From positions 10,659,001 through 10,723,000 of the forward strand of contig CP126191.1 in the NCBI GenBank assembly GCA_030272155.1: a stretch of DNA of 64,000 bases, written 5' to 3'. The notes beneath the pieces are model-generated. The model ran no database searches. It saw only the letters and a program-made list of their open reading frames with translations, and was not told the DNA's origin. Made by a program: the position numbers and the translations under genes. Below, one piece after another: positions 22,539 to 33,538 of the stretch (position 1 is its first letter; the number at the start of each line of letters is the position of its first letter). The stretch is from Tetradesmus obliquus (taxonomy: Eukaryota > Chlorophyta > Chlorophyceae > Sphaeropleales > Scenedesmaceae).

Positions 22539-23499
22539 GGTCTACAGGTAATAGCTAAGGATATGCACGTATATTCTGAACAATAATAACGCATGTGGTG
22601 ATCTGGACGCGGGTACGAATGAGCACATGGCTGCCAGGTGCCCGGCTTGAGGGACCATGTGAACAGTCCACCTGACCCCTCAACATGTACATTCAATTTT
22701 GATAGCTGGAATGGCCTCTTTACAATTTGGGAGTCTCACGTATATCATTTCGGAATTAACCTAACAGGTTTTAAGCAACTTACAATTGTCTACGTGACTC
22801 CTGCAACCCAACCAGAGAAGGACAGTACTACTGCAGTAGTGCAGCAGTTGTAGTGCGTGCGGGTGGTGAACACACCCGGCGGCACACTATTCATCCAGTT
22901 CATTAATGTACAAGTTTATAAGACTGGAGATTCAAATGGGTAACCCCACATAGCATGGCTGCAAGTATTGCTCACAACGATACGCGTTCATGCCGCAGCC
23001 TCTGTGACGCTATCACGCTGCCCTACACTGCAAAGACACAATCAAGTGCATAGCTTGTGCATTTCGCAGCACCTCAGCACAAGACATCGTCATGGCCTGT
23101 TGACAACAAAGCTGCCAAATGCGGGCAAAAAGGCAGGGCTGCACGTCACTTGCCTTGTTTACAAAACATCTGCTGAGCAGATTCTGCTCTCAAACAAATG
23201 CTCTCAACTGCTGTCAACTTTACATCAACAAAGGCACTATGCTCAACCACGACACACAATTCGGACATGCAATGCAATGCAGAACGGCCAATCAGCAAAC
23301 TATATGTGTAACTTCATGTGACATGGCCGCAAGGGTGCATACACCATTGCTGACTGATGGAAACAGCAAACTGCTGTATCCGGCGTACCAACATAGCTCA
23401 AGTATGCCGCATCAGGTCCTGCAGTTGGGGCCACATGGCATGGCTGGCACAGTGCACCGACGGCGCCTCCAAGGTCGCTGCTGTCAACAGTGCCCTTTC
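22539..23499. other. Upstream region of NRT2, no gene recognised
   Basis: This separates the NRT2 start from the end of the first tandem-family gene and must contain the NRT2 promoter. No clear TATA box or other element could be assigned, and open frames here show no domain. Confidence 0.4.
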
Positions 23500-24408
23500 T
23501 CATGCAATGGGGAGCAAGCTGTCACTTTTCCTGCCTGCCACGTGTTTCTTGTCGAGTGCCCATCTCCAGCTCCTGTACGCCGTGGCAACAATTGCTGACA
23601 GGCCCACCAGGCAGGAGGCGGCAATGCCGATCATGACACCAATGCTCGGCTTGGAAGGTGGCGCTCCCGGTGTTGCTGCTGTTGCTGCTGTCCCTGCTGT
23701 CTCTGGGGAGGGAGATGGAACTGCCGCTGAGCTGCCTGGTGCTGCTGTAGTGGTGGCATTGGTGAGGTTGCTCGTTGGCACTGCCACGGGTGCCATCATC
23801 AGGTTTATGGCATCCGCAACAGCGCCGCTGTATCCTGCGTAACCTACCGCCACATACTCTGTTGGCCCTGAGTTTGGAGGGCAGTTGAACTGCAAAAAAC
23901 TTCCTGCCTTGCCATTGGCCAGCTCCTGCCCGACGCCCAAAAAGTTCATGAACCAACTGCCACCACGGCATAAGTTGTAGTAATAGCCCTCAAGTTCGAG
24001 GCAGCTGTAGCCTGATGGAGACGACAAGCTAGGGTGTCTGTTGAGGTCGTACTTCTCTGACGCTTGATTTCTACCTGCAATGGCTGGGAGCGCAGTACCA
24101 TCGCTGCAGCGTCCCTGGATGGAGACAATTGACAGCAGTGGTATTCTACGGCCACTGTTACAGTCATCCACGTTGTCGGCATCCACATCGCCTACACCAA
24201 CCGCCCAGCGCTCTATGAACGTGTTGTTTGGGCATGTTGCCTTGATGACCCGATGGTGATCAAGTGGCTCTTTTCCGTTGGACCAGCCAGTTTCAAATAG
24301 TGCTGGGACTGCAGCTGCAGCTGCTTGTGTGCTTCCAGCAGTGAGCAGAACAACGGTCGCCACCAAGCTGTAGATATGGCTATACTTCGTATACAGGTAA
24401 TTGTCCAT
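23500..24408 (-). CDS. Tandem-family membrane protein, copy 1, unknown function
   Basis: Intronless, 302 codons from the ATG at 24408; this start is chosen because MDNYLYTKYSHIYSLVATVV leads into a signal peptide ending near STQA. Extracellular domain (about 30-230): ETGWSNGKEP, CPNNTFIERWAVGVGD, a Cys-Ser-Asp-Gly block (RCSDG), SGYSCLELEGYYYN, GSWFMNFLGVGQELA, YVAVGYAGYSGAVADAINLM. Then a Thr/Ala/Pro/Ser-rich linker, one membrane helix (IGIAASCLVGLSAIVATAY), and a basic cytosolic tail ending near SLLP. Copies 2 and 3 share the same order. This copy has LDHH where the others have a Pro/Ala pair, and an extra Cys (DDCNSG). I recognise no named domain; the build suits a cell-surface binding or wall-associated protein. 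Confidence 0.75.
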   Translation of the reverse strand: MDNYLYTKYSHIYSLVATVVLLTAGSTQAAAAAVPALFETGWSNGKEPLDHHRVIKATCPNNTFIERWAVGVGDVDADNVDDCNSGRRIPLLSIVSIQGRCSDGTALPAIAGRNQASEKYDLNRHPSLSSPSGYSCLELEGYYYNLCRGGSWFMNFLGVGQELANGKAGSFLQFNCPPNSGPTEYVAVGYAGYSGAVADAINLMMAPVAVPTSNLTNATTTAAPGSSAAVPSPSPETAGTAATAATPGAPPSKPSIGVMIGIAASCLVGLSAIVATAYRSWRWALDKKHVAGRKSDSLLPIA

Positions 24409-25897
24409 GTGCGCAACTGGAGGTGAAAAAGGCCGATGCGAACGTGCAAGCCTTGGAGGAAAAACAGACTTTCGAAGATCGCTTAGAACTACACCTAGAC
24501 TTGTCAGCGCGCGTATATGCTGAACAGGCGTAGTCATATGTGCATAAACAGGCAACAGCTCCTAATAAGCGGACGGGATGCCACTCTGTGGCTACTGTGA
24601 CACTACCACCAGTGACCTTCCTCTCCTTACTCGTTACGTGAGAAGGTTGTTGCAGGTAGCCTTTCGGCCACTATATCGAAACAAGTAAAAGATAGAACAT
24701 ATAGAGGTATATATGCTCCTTTGATTTGTCGGTGCGCCTGCAGCCGACGTGCTTGCTGTTTCATGTGCAGCGTAGCAGGATTCCTGGCCAGTCACCAGCG
24801 GCTGGTGCAGCGGGTTCATGTCCTGCTGCTCCACCTAGGAGCTGCCGCAGCACTATAAGCTTTTGTAAGCTGCTTCAAGCACTCAAACTGCCCTTTTGCA
24901 ATTTCGGGGTGATCACTGAAGAAGCTGGTAAGCACAGTTAGACAGCCTGTGTGCGGCACCATGATGCTTGATCAGTCCCGATACATGTACATGAACAGCC
25001 CCACTTGGAGTGCCAGAGACTTTAGCGGGGGTCTTCTGGCTCAGCATTGCTTGAAGGTGCGCAGCTGTGCATGACCAGCGTACTTTGTTATCCTGTCTTC
25101 GTCTAGAATTCGTCATTTTACATCTGCCGTGTCAGCTTTACCTAGCCGCACTGAGCAGTCAGTGGTGAAAACACAAGCTGCAATGAAATGCTGCATCAGC
25201 ATGTTGCAAGTTTGTAGCGCATCTCGGGCACACGGCCTGTGACTGAATGCCTGCATGTGCAGTTCTGGCTGCAACATTTACTGCTTGTGCACATTGCAGC
25301 AGCTCTGCAGTCAACAATTTCATCACTTCTGCCAACAGAGTGTGGATGCCGATTGCAGGCAGCTGCAGACAGACAGAGGTTTACACTGTTGCTGAGCAAG
25401 TGCCTTCAACACAACATGTCTCTGCAAGTGCGATTGACACATACTAGGCTCGACGTCGCACTGTGCATTTGCGCTTGAAGTATATGCATATGCAAATGCA
25501 ACAATGTTGATGGCAAAAGTCAACACAGCTAGACTGCAAGCCATCATAACGGTCATCATATCATCAAACAGCCACAAGTGCGTTTGACACAAGCTAGGCA
25601 CAAGCCGCTTAGGTGGACAGTCAAAGCACACATGCGATACACTGCCAGTGTATGTACAGTGTATATCATGTACATGATCAATCTGGCACAAGCACAAACA
25701 TGCAATTCACGCTTGAACATATACAACGTGGTGGCGTCTGACTACTGGCTTGTGGCAAGAGCATGCTCTGCGCAGTACAACTTTGATTGGTGCGGCAGCG
25801 TCGTTGGAGCTTGTGGTACACAGCCAATGGCATAGGGCTGATACTGCTCCACAGACGGCTGGCACCGTGCATCATCGGCACCTGCTGGTGGCTGCTG
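24409..25897. other. Spacer between family copies, with short direct repeats
   Basis: No gene recognised. A segment around 25425-25500 (TGCGATTGACACA-ACTAGGC, GCTTGAAGTATATGCATATG) has a weaker echo at about 25575-25720 (GCGTTTGACACAAGCTAGGC, GCTTGAACATATACA), so this part has been duplicated locally. Confidence 0.4.
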
Positions 25898-26290
25898 TCA
25901 GCGGCACCAATAACATACAACTGGAAGCAAGCTGCCAATTTTCTTGCCTGCCGCCAGCTTGTTTTTGTTGTTCCATTGCCACTCCCTGTACCCGATTTTT
26001 ATTAGTGCTGACAGGCCCACAAGAGTGGAGGCGGCGATGCCAACATTGACACCCGTGCTGAGTTGAAAGCCGGTGGCCCTTCTGCGGCTGCTGCTGCTGC
26101 TGCTGCGGCTGCTGCTGCTGGGCTGCCTGGTGGTGCTGTGGTTGTGGAAGCAGTGGTCGATGCACGCAAAGGTGTTGCCGCTGCTTGGCACTGCTGCTAT
26201 TACAAAGCTGGCGGCGTCCACAGCAGCGCCAAACACAATGATGCTGTGATTGGTATTGCAGCGCTGCGCACAGCCAATGCATGGGGCTCC
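25898..26290 (-). pseudogene. Degenerate fourth copy of the tandem membrane-protein family
   Basis: Minus-strand sequence matches only the C-terminal half of the family: GAAVDAASFVIAAVPSSGNT, a Ser-rich linker from CAG triplets, STGVNVGIAASTLVGLSALI, and KLAAGKKIGSLLP. The signal peptide and the GWSNG and FLGVGQ core are missing. Upstream sequence keeps only scattered identity. It lies directly downstream of copy 2 in the same orientation, as expected for a truncated tandem duplicate. Confidence 0.75.
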
Positions 26291-26345
26291 TACTGGCTGA
26301 CAGTATGGCTGGTGCAGAACACCATGTTCGCCTCTTACATAGCTG

Positions 26346-27173
26346 CTATACATTTGGAAGGAAGCTGCCGCTCTTCATGCCTGCCGCCAGCTTCTGTTCA
26401 TTGTTCCACATCCACGCCCTGTACGCAATGGTCATTAGAGCTGACAGGCCCACCAGAGCAGAAGCGGCAATGCCAGCAATGGCGCCTGTGCTGAGCTTAA
26501 CAGATGTCGCCTCTTGCCTTACTGCTGTCGCTGCTGCTGCTGCTGGGGCTGGGGGTGCTGCTGCTGCTGCTGCTTCTGGGCTGCCTGGTGGTGCTGCGAT
26601 GGTGGCGGCAACGGTGCTGTTGCTGCTTGGCACTGCTGCCATCATCAAGTTGATGCCATCCACAGCAGAGCCGGTGTATGCTGAGTAACCCACGGCCACG
26701 TATGAAGTTGGAATTGTGCTGCACTTCAACTGCAGTGGAGTGCCTGCACCATCCTGTGCCAGCTGCTGCCCCACACCCAGGAAGTTCATCATCCAGTTGC
26801 CCCCATTATTGTAGCCCCAAATTTTTGCACAGCTGTAGCCTGTTAGAGATGACAAGCCACCTCTGCTCTGGTAGTCATGCTTGACTGATGCTTTGGTGCC
26901 TGCTTTGATGGGTGAGAGGAAACTGCCGTCGCTGCAGCGTGCCTGGATGAAGACAACTGACAGCAGCGGGCCAACGTTGCTGTTGACATCGCCTTCACCG
27001 ATGTTCCAGCTATCAATGTAAGACCCGCTTGGACATGAAAAGACTTCGGGTGCTTCGGCTGGCTTCCTTCCGTTGGACCAGCCAGTTTCCAGTGGCACTG
27101 GCTCTGCTTGTGAGCTGCCAGCAGTGAGCAGAAGGCTGATCACCATCAACAAATTCACGCAATTATTATACAT
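26346..27173 (-). CDS. Tandem-family membrane protein, copy 2, unknown function
   Basis: Intronless, 275 codons from ATG 27173, which starts a good signal peptide (LLMVISLLLTAGSSQA). Same architecture as copies 1 and 3: ETGWSNGRKPAEAPEVFSC, SYIDSWNIGEGDVN, ARCSDGSFLSP, SSLTGYSCAKIWGYNNG, WMMNFLGVGQQLAQDGAG, YVAVGYSAYTGSAVDGINLM, a short Ala/Pro linker, the helix GIAASALVGLSALMTIAYR, and the tail ending SGSFLPNV. It is closest to copy 3 in the core; it has the shortest linker of the three. An upstream in-frame ATG at 27251 would add residues before the hydrophobic segment and is less likely. Confidence 0.75.
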   Translation of the reverse strand: MYNNCVNLLMVISLLLTAGSSQAEPVPLETGWSNGRKPAEAPEVFSCPSGSYIDSWNIGEGDVNSNVGPLLSVVFIQARCSDGSFLSPIKAGTKASVKHDYQSRGGLSSLTGYSCAKIWGYNNGGNWMMNFLGVGQQLAQDGAGTPLQLKCSTIPTSYVAVGYSAYTGSAVDGINLMMAAVPSSNSTVAATIAAPPGSPEAAAAAAPPAPAAAAATAVRQEATSVKLSTGAIAGIAASALVGLSALMTIAYRAWMWNNEQKLAAGMKSGSFLPNV

Positions 27174-28123
27174 CAGTTGCAGGCACGGACCTACTTGAAA
27201 AGCGGAGCAGGTGCGAAGAAGCTGGTGCGAATGTGCACGGTGAATATGCACGCGATTGTTGCGCTGGTCGGTATGTTTGTAGCGAAACCGACGGTCAATA
27301 ACATCGTGTCAAATATCATGCTGCAGCAGCAGACACGCGAATCCTGATTGGGATGGCACAGTGACCTTCCTCGACCTCGATATTTGGGAAGGTGAGACGA
27401 ACGTCGCTGGCAAGACAGCTTCTGAACCACCTGGCAAAAACAAAAATTAATAATACCATCTAGTTGTTGAATTCATTTCAGATGCACGGAGAGGGCTGAG
27501 CTGCTAGCATGCAGGCCGGCAACACAGCTGCATTTCCTGTTCAGTTGAGTGCAAGGCAGGCACCTGGCTGAACCATCCGACTGAAAAACAAGCTCATATA
27601 CTACAACAAAAACATGCGAAGTTACACGAGTTGCTTTCACACTGTATGCGTGCATGTACACCCAATTGCCAACTATGGTGCCTGGCCAGCATGCTAACAG
27701 GTCATCTACACACAAGTTGTGGGGATGCTGCTGCTACTGCTATGACTGGGTGGCAGGATGGCCCAAGCATCACGTACCCTGCTAATGCATAGCACCCCTG
27801 CTACGCCACAGAGAGCTGGGCATGCCTGGCACAGTACGCCCATATGCTAATGTACAACCTGTACAACCCTGTTTTAGGATCCTATGCTACAATAAAACCA
27901 TGCACTCCCAGAATCAAATGGACCCCTGCACTAGCCCATCAAGCCTCCTTTCCACATTCTGTGCACCAAGCGACTGACATGCGCAACACGACGCCCTGCT
28001 GCAAAGAGGGCTGCTGGCCACACTATGCCGTGCATAGGCTGCAGACACGTCCAAAGTTTCCGCTGAGAGATCAACTGTGCCGCATAGCGCAACAGTGATG
28101 GCAGAGTTGGAAGCTGTCACATC
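27174..28123. other. Spacer between family copies 2 and 3
   Basis: This holds the upstream region of copy 2 and the downstream region of copy 3. No open frame with a recognisable domain was seen. Confidence 0.4.
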
Positions 28124-29281
28124 CTATACGGCTGCTGTCATACTACGTGGGAGCAAGCTGCCATCCTTGCCCTGCCGCAGGGGCCCTTCCCGTGGCACTG
28201 ACACTTGCGGCAGCTGCACAGCAGCAGCCTTCCTCTGCGCCAGCTGCTTTGCTGCCACCAGCCTGTGCTTGTTGGCCCACTTCCATAGGTTGTACGCGAT
28301 GGTGATGATTGCTGACAGGCCCACCAGACTGGACGCAACAATGCCCACAATGACGCCCGTGCTGAGCTTGCTGGGTGACTCCTCTGCAGCTGGCTTAGGT
28401 GGTGGTGGGGGTGCTGCTGCCATTCCTGGTGCTGCTGCTGTTGCTAGTGTTGTTGCTGCAAGTGCTGCAAGTGGGCTTGGTGTTGGTGGTGCAGCGGTTG
28501 CGGCAGGCTGTGGCTGTTGTGCTGCTGGTGGTGCAGCTGCTGCAGGCTGTGGTGCTGGTGCTGCAGGAGCTGCTTCTGCTGGAGCTGCCGGAGATGGCAA
28601 TGGTGGAGAAGCTGAAGTGGAGGTTACTGGCAGGAACAGTCCGGTTGGGGCTGCTGCTGCTGCTGATGGGCTGGCTGGTGCTGCTGCCGGGCTGCCTGGT
28701 CGTGCTGTAGTGCCAGCAGCAGTGCTGTTGCCTGCTGGCACTGCTGCCATCACAAAATTGACGGCGTCCACAGCAGCACCTGTGACTGCTGAGTAGCCCA
28801 CTGCTACGAAGGATTTTGGTACCTTGCTGCAGTTGATCTTCAGTGGGGTGCCTGCCTCATCCTGTGTCAGCTGCTGCCCCACACCCAGGAAGTTCATCAT
28901 CCAGTTGCCGCCATTGTTGTAGCCCAGCACCTTGGAGCAGCTGTAGACTGATGGCGATGACAAGCTGCTGTCGCTTTGGTAATCATGCTTGAGCGATATT
29001 GCTGTCTCTCCTTGGATGGGCGAGAGCGAACTGCCATCGCTGCAGCGACCCTGGATGAAGACGATTGACAGCAGTTTGCCGACGCTGCTGCTGACTCTGC
29101 CTTCACCGACGGACCAGCTTTCGATGAAAGAGCTAGTCGGACATACAAATATGCTAGGTGCTGCAGCTGGCTTCCGCCCGTTGGACCAGCCAGTGTCCAC
29201 ATGCTCTGCAGCTGCTTGCGGGCTTCGGGCAGACAGCAGAAGGCTGATCGCCCAGAGAAGCCTGACGAACTGGCTATTCAT
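28124..29281 (-). CDS. Tandem-family membrane protein, copy 3, unknown function
   Basis: Intronless, 385 codons. Signal peptide: MNSQFVRLLWAISLLLSARS. The core follows the family order: DTGWSNGRKPAAAPSIFVCP, SFIESWSVGEGRVSS, IVFIQGRCSDGSSLSP, SPSVYSCSKVLGYNNG, WMMNFLGVGQQLTQDEAG, VAVGYSAVTGAAVDAVNFVM. The linker is expanded to about 110 residues of Ala/Pro/Thr repeats, which accounts for most of the size difference. Membrane helix: GVIVGIVASSLVGLSAIITIA. The cytosolic tail is longer than in the other copies but keeps DGSLLP near the end. The shared last motif, S(L/F)LP, may be a sorting or binding signal (inference). Confidence 0.75.
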   Translation of the reverse strand: MNSQFVRLLWAISLLLSARSPQAAAEHVDTGWSNGRKPAAAPSIFVCPTSSFIESWSVGEGRVSSSVGKLLSIVFIQGRCSDGSSLSPIQGETAISLKHDYQSDSSLSSPSVYSCSKVLGYNNGGNWMMNFLGVGQQLTQDEAGTPLKINCSKVPKSFVAVGYSAVTGAAVDAVNFVMAAVPAGNSTAAGTTARPGSPAAAPASPSAAAAAPTGLFLPVTSTSASPPLPSPAAPAEAAPAAPAPQPAAAAPPAAQQPQPAATAAPPTPSPLAALAATTLATAAAPGMAAAPPPPPKPAAEESPSKLSTGVIVGIVASSLVGLSAIITIAYNLWKWANKHRLVAAKQLAQRKAAAVQLPQVSVPREGPLRQGKDGSLLPRSMTAAV

Positions 29282-30457
29282 GTTTCAGCGTCGCGATTTC
29301 AAGCATCCTGCAGAGTCAAGCAGGTGCAATTGAGGCCGGTGCGAGAGTCCAAGGTAGATACGGCCGCAAATGCATATTTGCTGGATTGAAGCTATATCCT
29401 ATTAAGATGTAGGTTATTGATCAGATATGAAAAACACCAATTCAACAACATTGTGGCCAGGTGCCGCCTGCCCCTGGCAACGAACATGCGGTCAGTAACA
29501 CGCAGACAGTCTCAGCAGCAGATGTACTGCAGCATCTGCCCAAGCACGTGATAGGAACAATGCTGCATTCATGAATTCTGATTTTACCAAACCAGCTGAA
29601 CTCATCATGTAGGACATCTATCGTCTACAGCATGATCATGGCTATAAAGATCCTGCTTGCTCAGCAGGCTGATGAATAACTTGTTGTGATTGATAATGGC
29701 ACAGCTCATGCACATTCACATGCAGAACAAAAGGAGCAAAATGAGGTACACTGACTGTCCTGCTGCCCTCACTATGAATGAAGCAAAGTGCTGTCTTTCC
29801 CTCCCAGGCAGTGCAAATCAATGCAGCACAGTGTCTGTCCACACCACTCTGTGGTGCACTGCATTGTCTCAGGCACTTGCAGGCACTGGCTGCCTGCCAA
29901 CGGAGCATGCCGTGCTGTGTCCTGCCGCAGTACGCAGGGCAGAACAAAGAGCCGACTGCTGCATGTCCTCAAACATTGTTGTTAGCCAGGCTAGAGGCGT
30001 GCACGCGACGCACACACACCAACCAAGCAACATCAAGTGGCTGCAAGAAGTTGCATGCTGCATATGTGATGCCACAGCAGCACACAGTACAGCTGCTGCA
30101 TTCAAACTGAGTTGTTTCCGCATGTGCATGATCAACCTGCTGCACAGCGTCTGGCTGAGCAAACCATGATCTGTGGCAGCATCATACAGGTCAAACAACT
30201 GCTGACCTGTGGCACGCCTACAAACTTGGCTGCTGAACGCAGCAGTGCATGTCGCAGATACACACGCTTCATGACTGGTCAGTGCTTGGAGTACCACGCT
30301 CGATTTTCGGGTGGCTGGCTGCCAACTCATGGTGTGCACAACAGAGGGCAATCGGCACCTGCATGTCACTCTGCCAGCATGCGAGGTCATAACAGCTGCG
30401 GTGTGATCCTCAGCTGCTGCTGCTACTGCTGTTGCTGCAGTCGAGCATGTCGGGCGA
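29282..30457. other. Intergenic, no gene recognised
   Basis: Upstream region of family copy 3 and downstream region of the gene at 30458-31173. Open frames on both strands have no recognisable domain. Confidence 0.4.
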
Positions 30458-31173
30458 TCACTCCTGTTCCATGTCCTGCTCTGCGCAGCCTGCTGCAGTG
30501 CCACCTGGCAGTGCCTGCTGCTGCTGTTGCACTGTTGTTGCTGTTGCCCTGATGCTGCTGCTGATGCTGCTGCTGCCTATGTTGAGGCTGCTGAGCAGGC
30601 TCTGCAGCTCCTCGGTCTCTTCCTGAGTGCGGGCCGCCCTGCAGATGCACAGAATGCCAGTGCAGCAAGTCATGGGCTGTGCTGATGCGTTTATGGATGC
30701 AGGGCGTACAAGCGTGTTGCCTTACGTATGGTGCATTGAGCACAATCTATATGCAGAACAGTCTTCTGCGCTCTGGTACCGCCAGCAACTGAAAGACAGT
30801 GTTGCTGCACGCTTCCTGCAGCAAGCCGCTGCCACGAGTGCTGCGCAGCAGCAACACCTGCACCGCACCTGCCACGCTGCAGGAGCTCCATTGCTTTGGC
30901 TAAGCACTTCAGCTTATGCTGAGCATATCTAGACCGCTTTGGTAGCTTGGAATACACGGCTTGACACTGCTGCAGGAGTTGCTCCTCATCGTTGCAGTTG
31001 CTGCTGCCTTTCAACCGTGGTGGTGTGCTGCTGGGTAAACCAGACTTCAGTGGTCCGCTGCGGCGCAAATCACGTTTCGCACTTCTTTGTTTCTGCTTTC
31101 TATTAGCCGACAGCTCTCTGGCCGTTGCGAGTTGATCACCATCCTCTGAAGGCTCGTCAGAGCTGCTCGCCAT
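30458..31173 (-). CDS. Small conserved plant-type protein, unknown function
   Basis: Two exons (30869-31173 and 30458-30638) give 161 codons plus stop, with an AG/G phase-2 junction. The N-terminus is acidic and Ser-rich (MASSSDEPSEDGDQ), then strongly basic (NRKQKQRSAKRDLRRSG), which may be a nuclear signal. The conserved part is probably VYSKLPKRSRYAQHKLKCLA, KAMELLQRGRAARTQEETEE and LQSLLSSLNIG, predicted helices. The pattern of a Leu-Pro-x-x-Ser-x-Tyr-Ala block followed by R-T-x-E-E and LLSSL looks like a short uncharacterised family of land plants, but I cannot name it. The C-terminus is Ser/Gln rich from CAG triplets. Confidence 0.6.
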
Positions 31174-31582
31174 TCAAACAAAGATGAACATCATTGAACA
31201 CAGGCAGTCACACTATCTATCTGCCGCGACAATACATGCAAGGTGTGAACGCGCCAATTTAACCAGGCCGCAGCTCAGGCCTTTGGCTGGAAACCCTAGT
31301 ACAAAGCACAGTGACAGTCATTCACCCAGAGCACAAGTCATGCTGGATGGTCCGCAACAACCTGCCAGACGAAAAACGCAATGCTGCTACCTGAAAATGA
31401 CGCTGCTGCTTTGCGCAGCAGTAGAAGGTCACCAAATCCATGATGTAGTGTCCGTCTTGCTGCTATGCCAGTGCTGCTGCACCCAGAGCCATGCGATTGA
31501 CTGCAGCCTATGCTGCTGCTCCTACCCGCCCAGTGCTGCTCTGTCAGCCTGCAAGTCCCGCTGTTGCTGTTGCTGCTGCTGC

Positions 31583-33538
31583 TCAGAGGCTGAACTCCTG
31601 CACGGTCTTCTCGCCAAACACCTGGTTGCGGTCCACAGCAGACAGCACCTGCCAAGAACAAAGTGCGGCGGCAGCAGCAGCAACAAACACAGTCAGGAGA
31701 ACCGGCTGTACAGCAAAGCATGTAGCACCGCCAGTGCTGCCATCACGCGCTGTCAGCAGACATGCTGCGACAACCAGACAGCAGCAGACCAGCACACCCA
31801 CAGCAGGCCATCAAGGCTGCCAACAATACCTTGGCATGCAACTGCCCACCATACACTACTGCATAGCAAAAGGCAGCAGCTGCCAAGTCATGCTGCAGGC
31901 TCCCTGTTACACTCCATCACCGTGCTGTCTGCCTTCTTGCTCAGCAGCGCCTTGATGACCGCATCATGAGAACTTCAAATTTCACTTTGCGCTGTTACGC
32001 AGCCAACAGGCAAAGAGTGCAGATCACAGCGGCTCACCGTGTTGTCTGTCTTCTTGCTGAGCAGCGCCTTGATGACCACGTTGGCCACATCCTCGCGCGT
32101 GATGCTGCCGCACACTGAGGCGTCACTGGTGAGCACGCCATTGCCTGTGGCTGCCTCGCTCTTGAGGCCACCCGGGCGGATGATGGTGTAGGCCATCTTG
32201 TCGCCCAGTTGCTGCAGGTGAAGAAAGTCAAGTTGATCCAACTCAGCTTCGTCAACGGTGACGCAGCAACATGTGCACACAGCAGGCTCATGCTTGCACC
32301 ACGCTGTGTGCTTCCCTACCAGCGCAGCGTGTATCCCAAAGATGACCCGTCCCACATCATACACATCAAAGACCGCAGCCATCCCAACGCACCTTGAGCC
32401 GCTCCTCCGCCTTGTCCTTCTGCAGCAGCACCGGCTCCAGCACCTTGTACACCTGCTCCCCGGGCGCGTCCTTGCTGTCGCCGCAGCCGATGCTGGTCAC
32501 CAGGATGAACTTCTTCACGCCCTTGGCTGCTGCAGCCTCGATCACGTTGATGTTGCCCAGGCTGTCTGCGGTGGGGTCCTTGGTGGAGCCGCCGATGGTG
32601 CTGATGACAGCATCAACCTCCTCAATGTCTGCAGCACAGGCACAGGCCAGCACACATGACCTTACGTCATTGTTGAAGCCTCTTGCAACTGCTGTGGTTG
32701 AATCGCAGCTGTCGCGGACTGTGTGAAACACAACCCTGCTTGCGGCTGCTGCCACCTCCTGTTCCAGCCACGAGCCACCAACCCCGCGCCACTGGCAGAC
32801 ACAGTTGGAACATCTCACATCTCAAGTTCAACAGGCTGCCGCACACAACCACATTCCCGGCCACTTTGTAGTTTGCTGTACCAGAGCCATAACCGAGCCT
32901 ATGGCTTCACCCGCCCACTCTGCCCCTGCCCACGGCTGCACCCGCGCCGCGCAGCGCTGCGCCCCGTCCCACCTGCGAAGACCTTGTCCACTGCCGCCCT
33001 GTCTGTGGCGTCTGCCTTGGCCACAATGGCCATCATGCCCTCAATCTCCTTGCGGCGGTCGTCGTGGCGCTGCAGGCGTGAAGCCAGGCAGCAGCAGCAG
33101 CAGCAGCAGAAGAAGAGGCAAGCAGCAGTGAGGAGAGCAGCTGGCTTACGCGAGTAATGAAGCAGCAGCAGCTGCTAGGTGTGTGCGAGCTATCAAATGG
33201 TGCGAGCAATCGTGCGATGGGGGTTCTATGCATCGTGCAGTCTGGTAGCTGCTGTTGCGCGCCATGCGTATGCTTGCACACGCTGCGGATGTACACCAGC
33301 AAGCTGCCATCAACACGCAACCTGCAATGCATCAACACCAGCTCCGTGAAAACCCTCTGCAAGGCCCAAGCCTGCAAAGCTGGGTCAGAGGCTGCCTGTC
33401 AGCCGCACCTGCATCATCCACACCCAGCTGCCCATGTCCTTCAGCTTTTTTGTCACGTGCAGCGCCACGCCACCACCACCGCACACCAGGATGCTGGCAT
33501 TGTCGGGGTCGATTTCTGCTGCTGCTATCACGCGAGCC
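31583..33538 (-). CDS. Atypical SDR, NAD(P)-binding, plastid-type; 5' end unresolved
   Basis: Rossmann-fold protein resembling the atypical SDR group of plant chloroplasts and cyanobacteria. Exons found: 33409-33538, 32973-33069, 32393-32628, 32038-32211, 31583-31648. The nucleotide-binding start is SILVCGGGGVALHVTKKL, a Gly-rich turn without the canonical third glycine. Then KADATDRAAVDKVFADIEEV, DAVISTIGGSTKDP, VKKFILVTSIGCGDS, and the conserved YTIIRPGGLKSEAATGNGVL with SITREDVANVVIKALLSKK. There is no Tyr-x-x-x-Lys catalytic pair in the usual place, so it may bind a nucleotide or act as a chaperone or assembly factor rather than as a dehydrogenase. The first exon with any transit peptide was not found; it should lie above 33540. 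Confidence 0.78.
31917..31965 (-). repeat. Intronic copy of the end of SDR exon 4
   Basis: TCACCGTGCTGTCTGCCTTC and the next 24 bases repeat 32034-32077 with three differences. On the sense strand the copy encodes ALLSKK and keeps a GTG donor. It lies between exon 4 and the last exon. Confidence 0.9.
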
